Shown here in pieces: positions 8,839 through 17,586 of a stretch of 64,000 nucleotides of DNA. The position numbers were made by a program, and so were the translations under genes. Each line of letters starts with the position of its first letter. Positions within the stretch are counted from its first letter, which is position 1. Under the pieces are notes generated by a model that was given only the letters and a program-made list of their open reading frames with translations, was not told where the DNA came from and did not search any database. Origin of the DNA: Alcaligenes aquatilis (GTDB lineage Bacteria > Pseudomonadota > Gammaproteobacteria > Burkholderiales > Burkholderiaceae_B); contig NZ_CP022390.1 in the NCBI RefSeq assembly GCF_003076515.1, positions 2,920,472 to 2,984,471 of the forward strand, in the 5' to 3' direction.

Positions 8839-9594
8839 CTAATCAGCCAACCATTCCAGACAGCCTTGCGGCAAGGCGACCAAACCGGACTGACTGTGAT
8901 TGCAGCCCGGCACGATGCGAAAACGCGGTTCACCACCTTGTTGTTGCGCCAAAGCCTGCGCCAGTTCGCGTGTGCCATCGACCATGCGGCGCGCTTGCAA
9001 ACGCAAGCGACGCAGCTCGCGCTTGTCCTCGGGCATGGCTTTCTCTGCCGGGCCCAGGCTTTGCTCGAACTCGCCAACGGAGAACTGCACAGGCATCGTC
9101 AAAGCGGCTTTGGGCAAGGGTTGAGCAAGCAGTCGAGCCAGATAGCCCTCCCCCCACCAGACCGAGGGGCTGGACACCACCAGCGCATCGAACAATTCCG
9201 GCTGCTGATACAGCAGTTGCAAAGCAAACAGGCCTCCCAGAGAATGACCGCCAAGCAAACGCCGTTGCACATTCAAGGGCGCTTGTGCGTAGGCCCAAGG
9301 CAAGAACACGTCTTGCATCATGGCCAGAAAATCCGGCGCGTGGCCCGCTTCTCCATTTAGCGCGGGCGTGAAGTCCTGGTCGCGCCAGACCTGCCCGCCA
9401 TAACCGATCCCCAACACCGCACAGGCTTGTGGAGCCTGCTTTTCACAGGTGGCCAGCACCGCATCAAATTGCGGTAGATCAAGCACACACAGCAATGGCC
9501 AGCCATCCGCAGGCGCTGGCGTGTCCGGCCAGGCCAAAGTCAGACGATACTGTCGGCCCAATGGGGAAAGAAAATCCAGGTGTTCAAGCTGCAT
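8839..9594 (-). CDS. IroE/Fes-like siderophore esterase (alpha/beta hydrolase)
   Basis: The 251-residue protein has the alpha/beta-hydrolase nucleophile elbow GHSLGG at residues 116-121 (Ser118) and a late catalytic His in PGCNHSQSG (His233). The SSPSVWWGEG segment is typical of IroE/Fes-type putative esterases (COG2819). These enzymes cut the ester bonds of tri-catechol siderophores such as enterobactin to release iron or trim the scaffold. There is no signal peptide, so it should be cytoplasmic. It is divergent from the FecCD-type import operon and shares a control region with a Fur-like site. Specificity for a siderophore is inferred from family and place. Confidence 0.8.
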   Translation of the reverse strand: MQLEHLDFLSPLGRQYRLTLAWPDTPAPADGWPLLCVLDLPQFDAVLATCEKQAPQACAVLGIGYGGQVWRDQDFTPALNGEAGHAPDFLAMMQDVFLPWAYAQAPLNVQRRLLGGHSLGGLFALQLLYQQPELFDALVVSSPSVWWGEGYLARLLAQPLPKAALTMPVQFSVGEFEQSLGPAEKAMPEDKRELRRLRLQARRMVDGTRELAQALAQQQGGEPRFRIVPGCNHSQSGLVALPQGCLEWLAD

Positions 9595-9713
9595 AAATGA
9601 ATCGCGGTCAGCACGTTAAAGGCTTCGGTCTACAAGCACAAACAGCCGGCCCGAAGCGGGCTGCTTTTAGTGTTAACAGACCCTAGCCAATGAACTATAC
9701 TTTCTTTCTATGT

Positions 9714-9732
9714 AAACGGTTATCATTCAGAC
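9714..9732. promoter_or_regulatory. Candidate Fur box upstream of the siderophore import operon
   Basis: AAACGGTTATCATTCAGAC contains the Fur-box half TTATCATT in an A/T-rich region 6 to 24 bp before the permease ATG at 9738 and within the divergent region shared with the esterase gene. The match to the 19-bp consensus is partial, so binding is plausible but not certain. Confidence 0.5.
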
Positions 9733-9737
9733 TCTTA

Positions 9738-10790
9738 ATGTCCACATCCGCTGTTCCGGCCCCTGCCCTGGCCGACTATCAACATATCCTCAGACGTCGC
9801 TGGCTCCTGGTAGGTGCGCTGGTCCTTGTGATTTTGGCCTCGATTGTGGCCGACTTCATGTTGGGGCCGTCGGGCCTTAGCTTGGGTGAGCTAAGCCACG
9901 CTCTGTTCTATCCGGAACAGTCCGACCCAACCACCCGCGTCATCGTCTGGGAAATCCGCCTGCCTTACGCCCTGATGGCCATGGCCATTGGTTTAGCGCT
10001 GGGGCTGTCCGGCGCGGAAATGCAGACCATCCTGAATAACCCGCTGGCCAGCCCCTTTACCTTGGGGATTTCCTCGGCGGCGGCCTTTGGCGCGTCCTTG
10101 GCCATTGTGCTGGACTTGTCGATTCCTGGCATTCCGCAAGCCTGGACCATTGCCGCCAACGCCTTTATTTTTGCCTTGCTGTCCGCCTTTTTGCTCGATG
10201 CAGTGGCCCGCTGGGGCGCCATGAGCACCGCCAACCTGGTGCTGTTTGGCATTGCACTGGTGTTCTCCTTTAACGCGTTGGTCTCGCTGGTGCAATTTGT
10301 GGCCAGCGCCGAGGCCCTGCAGGGGCTGGTGTTCTGGACCATGGGTAGCCTGTCACGCTCGTCCTGGGGCAAGGTCGGTATCATGCTGGCGGTGTTTGCG
10401 CTGATCCTGCCGCTGTCCCTGCGTGATACCTGGAAGCTGACCGCTTTGCGTCTGGGTGAAGACCGCGCCACCAGCTTTGGTATCAACGTCTCGCGCCTGC
10501 GTCTGGTGTCCCTGCTGCGCATCAGCTTGCTGGCCGCGCTGGCTGTATCCTTTGTGGGCACCATCGGCTTTGTGGGCCTGATTGCCCCGCATATTGCCCG
10601 CCGTCTATTTGGTGAAGATCACCGTTTCTACCTGCCCGGCAGTGCGCTGGTCGGGGGGGTGATTCTGTCGCTGGCCTCGATTGCCTCAAAAAACATTGTG
10701 CCGGGCATCATCATCCCGGTCGGCATTGTCACCTCGCTGGTGGGTGTGCCCTTCTTCCTGGGCGTTGTGCTGCGCCGCCAAATAAAGTGA
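9738..10790 (+). CDS. FecCD-family iron-siderophore ABC transporter permease
   Basis: The 350-residue protein has about nine to ten transmembrane helices and the BtuC/FecCD family motifs: RLPYALMAMAIGLALGLSGAEMQ near the N-terminus, NPLASPFTLGIS, GIALVFSF, and the conserved FVGTIGFVGLIAPHIARRL that contacts the ATPase. Such permeases form homodimers in the inner membrane and import ferric siderophores or cobalamin. I chose the ATG at 9738 because it matches family length; an ATG at 9690 would overlap the candidate Fur box and add 16 residues. It is followed after three bases by the ATPase gene, so the two are one operon with the binding protein and a second esterase. Confidence 0.92.
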   Translation: MSTSAVPAPALADYQHILRRRWLLVGALVLVILASIVADFMLGPSGLSLGELSHALFYPEQSDPTTRVIVWEIRLPYALMAMAIGLALGLSGAEMQTILNNPLASPFTLGISSAAAFGASLAIVLDLSIPGIPQAWTIAANAFIFALLSAFLLDAVARWGAMSTANLVLFGIALVFSFNALVSLVQFVASAEALQGLVFWTMGSLSRSSWGKVGIMLAVFALILPLSLRDTWKLTALRLGEDRATSFGINVSRLRLVSLLRISLLAALAVSFVGTIGFVGLIAPHIARRLFGEDHRFYLPGSALVGGVILSLASIASKNIVPGIIIPVGIVTSLVGVPFFLGVVLRRQIK

Positions 10791-10793
10791 ACC

Positions 10794-11579
10794 ATGCTTG
10801 AAGTCCACGATCTGAGCCTGTCTTACGGCAAACGCGAAATCCTGTCCAAGCTAACCATCGAGCCCTTGCAGCCCGGTCAGTTGGTGGCGTTGCTGGGCCC
10901 CAATGGCAGCGGTAAATCTACCCTGCTCAAGTCTTTGGCGGGACTGCTCAAGCCCACGACCGGCAAGATTTTGCTGGACGGTCAGGAACTGAGCGGCATC
11001 AGCTTCGAGCAGCGTGCCCAAAAAGTGGTGTATCTGCCCCAGTCCCTACCGGCCTCGGTCCACCTGCGTGTATTTGAATCCGTGCTGGTAGCGGCCAATG
11101 CCTCAGCCCCCGGCGGCCACGCCCGCGATGTGGACCACGAACACATCATGCACATCCTGCAACGCCTGGGCATTGCACACCTGTCCATGCACTATCTGGA
11201 CCAGCTCTCCGGTGGCCAGAAACAGTTGGTGGGCCTGGCACAAGCCTTGATCCGCAAACCCACTTTGCTGCTGCTCGATGAGCCTTTGTCTGCTCTGGAC
11301 CTGAACTATCAATTCCACGTCATGGATTTGCTGGCCCAGGAAACCCACGACAACAATCTGATCACTCTGATCGTGCTGCATGACCTGAACGTGGCTCTGC
11401 GCCACAGCGACTATGCCCTGATGATTGAAGGCGGTGGTCTGCTGGCGCAAGGTGAGCCTGCCAAGGTCATTACCCCCAACTCGCTGGCCCAGGCTTATGG
11501 CGTACGTGCCCGCGTGGAAAGCTGCTCGCAAGGCACCCTGCAAATCATTATCGACGGGCTGCAAGAGCCTGTGCTGTGA
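10794..11579 (+). CDS. Iron-siderophore ABC transporter ATP-binding protein (FecE/FepC-like)
   Basis: Walker A is GPNGSGKST near residue 36, the Q-loop is VVYLPQSLP, the ABC signature is LSGGQKQL near residue 139, Walker B is LLLLDEPLSALD and the switch His is in VLHDLNVALRH. Length (261) and the DLSLSYGKREIL opening match FepC/FecE ATPases that power siderophore uptake. It works in the cytoplasm on the FecCD-type permease encoded just upstream. The stop overlaps the broad start region of the binding-protein gene. Confidence 0.92.
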   Translation: MLEVHDLSLSYGKREILSKLTIEPLQPGQLVALLGPNGSGKSTLLKSLAGLLKPTTGKILLDGQELSGISFEQRAQKVVYLPQSLPASVHLRVFESVLVAANASAPGGHARDVDHEHIMHILQRLGIAHLSMHYLDQLSGGQKQLVGLAQALIRKPTLLLLDEPLSALDLNYQFHVMDLLAQETHDNNLITLIVLHDLNVALRHSDYALMIEGGGLLAQGEPAKVITPNSLAQAYGVRARVESCSQGTLQIIIDGLQEPVL

Positions 11580-11593
11580 CCTTCGGAGAACCC

Positions 11594-12727
11594 ATGAACA
11601 TCCTGCGCCACCTGCTGTTGTCGCTGACCTTGCTCTTGCCTTTGGGCGTGCAGGCCCAGCCCATCGACGTTACCGATGCCATGGGTCGTACCGTTACCCT
11701 GCCCGGCCCGGCCAAACGTATTGTGCTGACCCAGGCGCGCCATTTTCCGGTATTGGCTTTGGTCCACCCCGAACCCGCCACGCTGATTGCCGGTTGGTCG
11801 GACGAATTCAAGACCTCCTTCTCCAACGAATACAACACCTACCTGAAACGCTACCCACAACTGGCCAATATTCCTATTGTGGGCCGCCATACCGCTGATA
11901 CCTTCTCGGTCGAGCAAGCCTTGGCTCTGCGCCCCGATCTGGTGGTACTGACCGCCGCCTTTGCGGGCCTGACACCCGGCCAGGACACACGCGACTCGGC
12001 GCTGATCCAGCGCCTTACTGCCGCCAAAGTGCCCGTCATCGTCATTGACTTCTTTGTCAATCCACTGGAGAACACCGTACCCAGCCTGCGCGCATTGGGC
12101 TACGCCGTGGGTGAAAAAGAGCGCACCGACGATTTCATCCAGTTTTACGAAGAACACATGCAAGACGTAGCCCAGCGACTGGCCGATCTGCCCAAGGAAG
12201 ATCACCCGCCCGTTTTTGTCCATGCCCATGCTGGCAGCACAGACTGCTGCAACTCGCCCGGCGCAGGCACCTTCAACGACATGATCACCTATGCAGGCGG
12301 CCACAATATTGGCGCCGATGTCCTGAAAAGCGCCACTGGCAAGCTGAACTTTGAATACATCCATTCCCGTGCCCCGGTGGTCTATGTGGCCACCGGCACA
12401 GGCGCAGGCAAGCGCACGACCTCCGGTGGCCTGACCATTGGCACGGGCGTCAGCAAAGAGCAGGCTCGTAAAAGCCTGCAAGCCATTATCGACGGCAACC
12501 GTCTGCAGGCCTTGCCTGCCGTACGCAGCGGCAATAGCCACGGTATCTGGCACGCCTTTAACGATTCGCCTTTGCACATGATCTTTATCGAAGCACTGGC
12601 AAGCTGGATTCACCCGGATCGTTTTGAAGGTGTCTCGGCCCTGAAAACACTAGAGGAAGTGAATCAGCGTTTCCTGACCGTGCCGATGGAAGGCACCTAC
12701 ATGATTGATCTGAAGCCCGCCTCCTAA
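11594..12727 (+). CDS. Periplasmic iron-siderophore binding protein (FecB/BtuF superfamily)
   Basis: The first 22 residues (MNILRHLLLSLTLLLPLGVQAQ) read as a Sec signal peptide cut after AQA. Next come VTDAMGRTVTLPGPAKRIVL and the helical-backbone Fe/B12 periplasmic-binding fold (TroA superfamily), with RPDLVVL near residue 120. The ATG at 11594 follows GGAGA at good distance; an in-frame ATG at 11576 lies before the signal and is less likely. It would hand a ferric siderophore to the upstream-encoded permease and ATPase. The segment AHAGSTDCCNSPGAG, with a Cys pair and HAH, is noteworthy for this family and may be disulfide- or ligand-related. Confidence 0.88.
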   Translation: MNILRHLLLSLTLLLPLGVQAQPIDVTDAMGRTVTLPGPAKRIVLTQARHFPVLALVHPEPATLIAGWSDEFKTSFSNEYNTYLKRYPQLANIPIVGRHTADTFSVEQALALRPDLVVLTAAFAGLTPGQDTRDSALIQRLTAAKVPVIVIDFFVNPLENTVPSLRALGYAVGEKERTDDFIQFYEEHMQDVAQRLADLPKEDHPPVFVHAHAGSTDCCNSPGAGTFNDMITYAGGHNIGADVLKSATGKLNFEYIHSRAPVVYVATGTGAGKRTTSGGLTIGTGVSKEQARKSLQAIIDGNRLQALPAVRSGNSHGIWHAFNDSPLHMIFIEALASWIHPDRFEGVSALKTLEEVNQRFLTVPMEGTYMIDLKPAS

Positions 12728-12733
12728 GCCTTC

Positions 12734-13513
12734 ATGTCGCGCCTGATTCCACTAGAGCTGCCGCCTGCGGGCGGCCATCCCCATCACGTCTTGCTGCGCC
12801 TGCCGGACGGCAAGCCCGAACAAGGCCCTCTGCCTTTGCTGTGCCTGCTCGATGGTCAGTGGACCTTGCCCTTGCTGGAAGAAAGCGGTCACCCCGCCCT
12901 GGAACGCTGCGCCATTTTGTCGCTGGGCTATCAAGGCGAACGCGATCAGATCACCCGCTATCGCGCTCTGGATTACACCCCGCCCGGCCCGGACGGTGGT
13001 TTATGGGAAGACCCGCGCGTCCCTCAGTGGCAAGCCGGTGGCGCCCCAGCCATGATCGAACAAGTACGCATGGCGCTGGCATTGGCCCAAAGGGTAGAAC
13101 CCGCACTAACCCGTTCGCGTATCAGCCTGTACGGTCATTCCTACGCCGGCTTATTCGTGCTGTATGCCCTTAGCCAGCACAGCCTACCCATTCATCATTA
13201 CCTGTGCGCCAGCCCTTCTTTGTGGTGGCGCGATCCCCTGATCTGGACCTTGCTGGAGCAATTGGGCAAGCCGGTGCAGGTAGATATTCTGGCCGGTGCC
13301 TCCGAGGCCTGGTATCCGCTTAGCGCTCAGGCGGCAGGGCCGGACGGACGCAAAAATGGCGTGCCTACCCTGCCCACCATGCAAAAACTGCAAGCGCACC
13401 TGCAAGCCCAAGGCATGCAAGCCAAGTTGCATGTTCTGCCCGGAGCCGGTCACGGCCATGTGCTGGCACAAGCCACCCTGCGTGCGCTGGAACTGGCCTG
13501 CGGCGCGGCTTAG
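12734..13513 (+). CDS. Second IroE-like esterase, last gene of the siderophore import operon
   Basis: A 259-residue alpha/beta hydrolase with nucleophile elbow GHSYAG (Ser136), SPSLWWRD after it and a catalytic-type His in PGAGHGHVLA. This matches the IroE-like putative esterases but is only distantly like the one at 8839-9594, which has GHSLGG. No signal peptide, hence probably cytoplasmic. It begins six bases after the binding-protein stop, so it belongs to the import operon and probably hydrolyses imported ferric catechol siderophore. A short hairpin with T's follows. Confidence 0.78.
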   Translation: MSRLIPLELPPAGGHPHHVLLRLPDGKPEQGPLPLLCLLDGQWTLPLLEESGHPALERCAILSLGYQGERDQITRYRALDYTPPGPDGGLWEDPRVPQWQAGGAPAMIEQVRMALALAQRVEPALTRSRISLYGHSYAGLFVLYALSQHSLPIHHYLCASPSLWWRDPLIWTLLEQLGKPVQVDILAGASEAWYPLSAQAAGPDGRKNGVPTLPTMQKLQAHLQAQGMQAKLHVLPGAGHGHVLAQATLRALELACGAA

Positions 13514-13529
13514 CCGATTTTTTCTTGCG

Positions 13530-13546
13530 GGCACTGGGTGCCTTTT
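13530..13546 (+). terminator. Short hairpin terminator after the siderophore import operon
   Basis: GGCAC TGG GTGCC followed by TTTT, 17 bases after the esterase stop. The stem is only five base pairs, so termination may be partial. Confidence 0.4.
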
Positions 13547-13635
13547 CACTTCGTATCCAAGTTTTCCCGCCCTAGGGTAACTCCCCCCATTCGTCCTCTT
13601 GTTTTAGGCCTCAACTTCTTTTAGTCTGTATTTAT

Positions 13636-13647
13636 ATGCAAGTGCAT
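13636..13647. promoter_or_regulatory. Palindrome ATGCAAGTGCAT, possible MarR operator
   Basis: The perfect inverted repeat ATGCA-AG-TGCAT lies 30 bp before the first gene (ATG at 13678) of the dehydrogenase/ABC operon. MarR proteins bind such short palindromes near promoters, and a MarR gene lies at the far end of this gene group. The link is inferred. Confidence 0.4.
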
Positions 13648-13677
13648 AGAAATCAAAAAAAGAGATTGGAGACGAAT

Positions 13678-14760
13678 ATGAAGGTAGCGGTATTAGGTGG
13701 CGGGCACGGTTGTTATGCAGCAGCGGCAGACTTGAGCGAGCAGGGCCACGAAGTACGTTTGTGGCGCCGTGATACGGCTCAGCTGCAGCCCTTGCTGGAC
13801 CGCCCAGTCATGACACTGAAAGACGAAGCAGGTGAGCGCGACATCCCCATTGCCAAGGTCTGCGCGGATATTGGCGAGGCCATCGCCGGTGCCGATCTGG
13901 TACTGATCCCTTCGCCCGCCATTGCACAAACCGATATTGCCCGCGTCATGGCCCCTCACCTAACAGACGGCCAGGTCGTGTTCCTGCCACCGGGCACCTT
14001 TGGCTCCTTCATCATGAGCGAGATCGTGCGCGGCACCGGCAACAAGGCCGATGTCAGTTGGGCCGAAACCGGCACCCTGCCCTGGCTGGCCCGCAAGCAT
14101 GGCGATACCGTCATCAACATCACCACCCGCGCCACCCGCCTGCCTACCGGCGTGTACCCGGCGCGCAATACCGATCACGCCCTGGAGGTGATTGGCAAAG
14201 TGTTCCCCAGCGTGGAGCGCTGCGAAGACGCCCTGTCTGGCGCCTTGATGAATGCCGGCCCCATCATCCACCCCCCGCTGATCATGATGAACGCAGGCCC
14301 GCTGGAGCATTTCCCGGCCTGGGATATTCATAACGAAGGCACTCAGCCCTCGGTACGTGCCGTGACCACACAGTTGGACAATGAGCGCATGCGCATTCGT
14401 GAAGCGCTGGGCTACGGTGCCCCGCACTTCCCCCTGTCCGACCACTACGAAAACGACCAGTGGATGTATGGCGACCGTTCCTCGCACTCCAAGCTGGTAA
14501 AAAGCGGCGACTGGCGCGAGAAGATCGACCTGCACGAGCACCGCTACATGCGTGAAGACACCATGCTGGGTCTGGCCTTCTTCGCTTCCGTAGCCGACTG
14601 GGCCGGTGTGGACGCCCCCGTCACCAAGGGCTTGCTGGCGATTGCCGGTGCCATCGTGGGTGAAGATCTGCGCCAGGGCCAACGCACACTGGCCAGCCTG
14701 GGTCTGGACACGATGAGCCGCGAGCAATTGCAAGAGATGCTGCACGCCGGGAGAGCCTGA
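13678..14760 (+). CDS. NAD/NADP octopine/nopaline dehydrogenase-family protein
   Basis: The N-terminal Rossmann motif is VAVLGGGHGCYAAAADL. A C-terminal octopine-dehydrogenase domain carries the family's active-site region NAGPIIHPPLIMMNAG and the following His/Asp-bearing helices. Opine dehydrogenases reductively join, or oxidatively split, an amino acid and an alpha-keto acid using NAD(P)H. The direction and substrate here are unknown; next to an importer, catabolism is more likely. The ATG at 13678 has GGAG upstream (TTGGAGACGAAT); an upstream in-frame ATG at 13636 lies within the palindrome. The stop overlaps the next start (ATGA). Confidence 0.82.
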   Translation: MKVAVLGGGHGCYAAAADLSEQGHEVRLWRRDTAQLQPLLDRPVMTLKDEAGERDIPIAKVCADIGEAIAGADLVLIPSPAIAQTDIARVMAPHLTDGQVVFLPPGTFGSFIMSEIVRGTGNKADVSWAETGTLPWLARKHGDTVINITTRATRLPTGVYPARNTDHALEVIGKVFPSVERCEDALSGALMNAGPIIHPPLIMMNAGPLEHFPAWDIHNEGTQPSVRAVTTQLDNERMRIREALGYGAPHFPLSDHYENDQWMYGDRSSHSKLVKSGDWREKIDLHEHRYMREDTMLGLAFFASVADWAGVDAPVTKGLLAIAGAIVGEDLRQGQRTLASLGLDTMSREQLQEMLHAGRA

Positions 14761-15776
14761 TGAGCACGCCCGCCCCGATCAAACGTATCGTTGCGGTGGG
14801 CGCAGGTCGCATGGGGCGGGGCATTGCCCTGGCCTATGCGCTGCGCGGCCAAGCCGTGACCTTACTGGATTTCAAACCCCGGCAGCCTGCCGATAGCGCC
14901 CGTCTGGAAGCCGAAATACGTCAGGAGTTACGTGCCACGCTGGAACAGTTGGCCGACCTGGGCATGTTCGCCGCCGAGCAGATCGACGGCTATCTGGCCT
15001 GCATCGGTGTTGCCCCTTTAAGTGATGCTGCCCACGTGTTGGGCCAGGCAGATCTGATTTACGAAGGCGTGCCCGAAACCCTAGCAGCCAAGACCGACGC
15101 TCTGGGTCGTATCGGTGAACTGGCCCAGCCCGATGCGCTGATCGCCTCCACCACCTCCACCATGCTGGCCTCGGATCTGGCCCCCATGTTGAGCCATCCC
15201 GAGCGTTTCCTGAACGCGCACTGGCTCAACCCGGCCTTCCTGATTCCGCTGGTTGAAATCAGCGCCCACCCCGGCACCAGCGAGCAGACCTTGAACCGTC
15301 TGCAAAGCAATCTGGAGTCCATCGGCAAAGTGCCCGTAGTCTGTGGCTGCCACCCCGGTTTCATCGTCCCGCGTCTGCAAACCCTGATCATGAACGAGGC
15401 CGCTCGCATGGTGGAAGAAGGCGTGGCCAGCGCGGCGGATATTGATAAAGCCACCCGCTACGGCCTGGGCTTTCGCTTTGCCAGCATCGGCGTGCTGGAG
15501 TTCATCGATTACGGCGGCAACGACATTCTGTATCACGCCGGACAGTACTTGTCGCAGAACCTGGACCCGGAACGCTACGCCGTACCCGACATCATCACCC
15601 GCTATATGGAAAGTGGGCGCAACGGTCTGCGTAGCGGACAGGGCTTTCACGAATACCCAGTGGACCAGCAACAGGCATACCGCCGAGATGTGCTGGCCCG
15701 CGTACTGGGAATGCTCGATCACATCGGCCTGGCCCCTGCCCGCGCCGAACACCTTGCCAAGGAGACACAGGAATGA
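14760..15776 (+). CDS. 3-hydroxyacyl-CoA dehydrogenase-like NAD-dependent oxidoreductase
   Basis: The dinucleotide motif is VAVGAGRMGRGIALAYAL at the N-terminus, followed by DFK for NAD preference. The 3HCDH hallmarks are STTSTMLASDLA, HWLNPAFLIPLVEI (the usual HFFNP region) and the C-terminal helical domain with GFIVPRLQTLIMNEAARMVEEGVAS. Length (338) fits 3-hydroxybutyryl-CoA, L-gulonate or carnitine dehydrogenases, which share this fold. It is translationally coupled to the opine dehydrogenase-like gene, so it probably acts on the same compound. The precise substrate cannot be assigned. Confidence 0.8.
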   Translation: MSTPAPIKRIVAVGAGRMGRGIALAYALRGQAVTLLDFKPRQPADSARLEAEIRQELRATLEQLADLGMFAAEQIDGYLACIGVAPLSDAAHVLGQADLIYEGVPETLAAKTDALGRIGELAQPDALIASTTSTMLASDLAPMLSHPERFLNAHWLNPAFLIPLVEISAHPGTSEQTLNRLQSNLESIGKVPVVCGCHPGFIVPRLQTLIMNEAARMVEEGVASAADIDKATRYGLGFRFASIGVLEFIDYGGNDILYHAGQYLSQNLDPERYAVPDIITRYMESGRNGLRSGQGFHEYPVDQQQAYRRDVLARVLGMLDHIGLAPARAEHLAKETQE

Positions 15777-15850
15777 AAAAAGACACCCACGCTGCGCCTT
15801 CGGCTTGCTGCCCTCCAAGAGGGCGCCTTTCATCCTGGAGCGGCCCGGCG
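15777..15850. repeat. REP-like GC-rich palindromic segment between dehydrogenase and binding-protein genes
   Basis: This 74-bp segment holds short hairpins (GCGCC-TTC-GGC type and CCCTCCAAGAGGGC) and ends CGGCCCGGCG. It resembles the dispersed intergenic repeat of Burkholderiales genomes as I remember it. It lies between a strong ribosome site with ATG (15759-15775) and a second start (15851) that begins a classic signal peptide. The two junctions carry similar ATGAAAAAA sequence. Repeat status needs a genome search. Confidence 0.4.
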
Positions 15851-16825
15851 ATGAAAAAAACCGCTGCATTGTTGTTTGCCCTGATGAGCTGTCACGGTCT
15901 GAGCCAGGCTCAAGAAGTCCCCACCCTGCGGGTAGGTTGGACCATTCCGGGTGAGGAAGCCAAGTATCTGATGGCCAAGCGCCCCGAGCTGTTCCCGCAA
16001 TTGGGCAAGAAATATCAAATCCAGTGGACCCAGTTCCAGGGCACCTCACCCATGGTGCAGGCCATGCGCGCTGGCGTTCTGGAGTGCTCCACCATGGCCC
16101 CCATGTCGCTGGCCAATGGCGCGATTGAAAGCGGTCTGCAGGCCTATATCGTGGCCCAGCACGTGCACTCGGACGATAAGCACTTCTCCGTCTATTGGGC
16201 CGTGAAAGAAGACAGCCCGATCAAGACGGCAGCGGACCTGAAAGGCAAGGTCATCGGCACCAACGCCTACGGTGCCGGGGTGTACTTCGACATGCTGCTG
16301 TGGCTGCGTCAAAACGGCATTGACCCGGACAAGGATGTGAAAATCGTTGAAACCGGTTTTCCGCCTGCGGCTGACGCCATTCGCAGTGGCCGCATTGATG
16401 CCGGCCCCATGGCCCAACCCTTTGCCCTGCTGAATGAAAAGAAAGGCGGCTTGCGCAAGCTGTTTTCCCTGTCCGAAGTGGCCAGCCCGTCGGTACAAAT
16501 TTTCGAGGCCTGCAGCAAATCCTATAGCGATGCCAACCCCGAAGTGGTACGCGCCTACGTACAGGATTTGAAAACTGCCATGAGCATGCTCAGCAAGGAT
16601 CCAGCATTGGCCGTGGAAGTCACCGCCCAAATCACCCGCGCCCCCAAGGACTTGCTGGCCCAATACCTGTTCACCGACAAGGACTTTGCACGTGTGCCCG
16701 ACATGCAGCCCGATCTGGAGTCCATTCAAGGCACCTATGACCGCTACCACAAGGCCGGTTTCCTGAAAGAAGCCTTGAACGTGCAGGATTTTTACCGGGC
16801 TGATTTACGCGAGGCCAAACCATGA
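15851..16825 (+). CDS. ABC transporter substrate-binding protein, NMT1/TauA/SsuA type
   Basis: From the ATG at 15851, MKKTAALLFALMSCHGLSQAQ is a good Sec signal peptide. It is followed by a type-2 periplasmic-binding fold of the NMT1/TauA class (TLRVGWTIPGEEAKYL, FQGTSPMVQAMRAGVLECSTMAP, DLKGKVIGTNAYGAGVYFDMLLWLRQNGIDPDKDV). The family binds sulfonates, nitrate, thiamine precursors and aromatic acids. An earlier ATG at 15773 has a stronger ribosome site (AAGGAG, 8 nt) and overlaps the previous stop. It would add 26 polar residues before the signal peptide that are encoded by the REP-like segment, so I prefer 15851. First gene of the importer, ligand unknown. Confidence 0.85.
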   Translation: MKKTAALLFALMSCHGLSQAQEVPTLRVGWTIPGEEAKYLMAKRPELFPQLGKKYQIQWTQFQGTSPMVQAMRAGVLECSTMAPMSLANGAIESGLQAYIVAQHVHSDDKHFSVYWAVKEDSPIKTAADLKGKVIGTNAYGAGVYFDMLLWLRQNGIDPDKDVKIVETGFPPAADAIRSGRIDAGPMAQPFALLNEKKGGLRKLFSLSEVASPSVQIFEACSKSYSDANPEVVRAYVQDLKTAMSMLSKDPALAVEVTAQITRAPKDLLAQYLFTDKDFARVPDMQPDLESIQGTYDRYHKAGFLKEALNVQDFYRADLREAKP

Positions 16826-17586
16826 TTGAACTGGATGGTGTCGGTAAAACCTTTAACACCCGGCAGGGCCACAGCCATACGGCCCTGCAAGACATCGCCC
16901 TGAGCATTCCGGCAGGGCGCTTTGTGTCTATTCTGGGACCCAGCGGTTGCGGCAAAAGCACCCTGCTCTATATGTTAGGGGGCTTTGAGTCCTGCTCCAG
17001 CGGCCAGATCCGCGTCAAGGGCAAGCCCATTACTGGCCCAGGTCCAGACCGGGGCCCGGTGTTTCAGGAATATGCTCTGTTTCCCTGGAAAACCGTGTTG
17101 GGAAACGTGGCCTACGGCATGCGCGAACAAGGCATGCCTAAAGCCCAGGCCGAACAACGCGCCAGCGAATGGTTGGACAAGGTCAAGCTGGGGCCTTACG
17201 CCGCCTTCTATCCTCGTGAACTGTCCGGCGGCATGCGTCAGCGCGCGGCCATTGCCCGCACCCTGGCCTATGAGCCGGACATTCTGCTGATGGACGAACC
17301 CTTCGGGGCGCTGGATGCCCATACGCGCGTCACCCTGCAAACGGAACTGCTCAGCTTGTGGGAGCAGTTGCGCAATACCGTGGTCTTTGTGACACACGGC
17401 GTGGACGAAGCGGTCTTTCTGTCCGATACCGTGATTGTCATGACTGGCTCGCCTGGCCGCATCAAGGAAGTGGTGGAGATTGACTTGCCCCGCCCCCGCA
17501 TCCGTAGCGAGCTGTTGCGCAATCCGGTCTATCAGGAAACCATTATTCGTCTGGAGCAATCCTTGATGGCGGAGGCCCACCCATGA
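16822..17586 (+). CDS. ABC transporter ATP-binding protein (TauB/SsuB-like)
   Basis: Walker A is GPSGCGKST, the Q-loop is PVFQEYALFPWKTV, the signature is LSGGMRQRAAIART, Walker B is ILLMDEPFGALD and the switch region is FVTHGVDEAVFLSD. The Q-loop W in FPWKTV and the C-terminal PRIKEV/IDLPRPR tail are typical of nitrate/sulfonate/taurine ATPases. It overlaps the binding-protein stop and the next permease start by four bases each, so it is coupled with both. Confidence 0.92.
   Translation: MIELDGVGKTFNTRQGHSHTALQDIALSIPAGRFVSILGPSGCGKSTLLYMLGGFESCSSGQIRVKGKPITGPGPDRGPVFQEYALFPWKTVLGNVAYGMREQGMPKAQAEQRASEWLDKVKLGPYAAFYPRELSGGMRQRAAIARTLAYEPDILLMDEPFGALDAHTRVTLQTELLSLWEQLRNTVVFVTHGVDEAVFLSDTVIVMTGSPGRIKEVVEIDLPRPRIRSELLRNPVYQETIIRLEQSLMAEAHP

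Noticed and set aside
11495..12613. 372-codon minus-strand frame
   Set aside because: Antisense to the iron-siderophore binding protein; codon-bias shadow.
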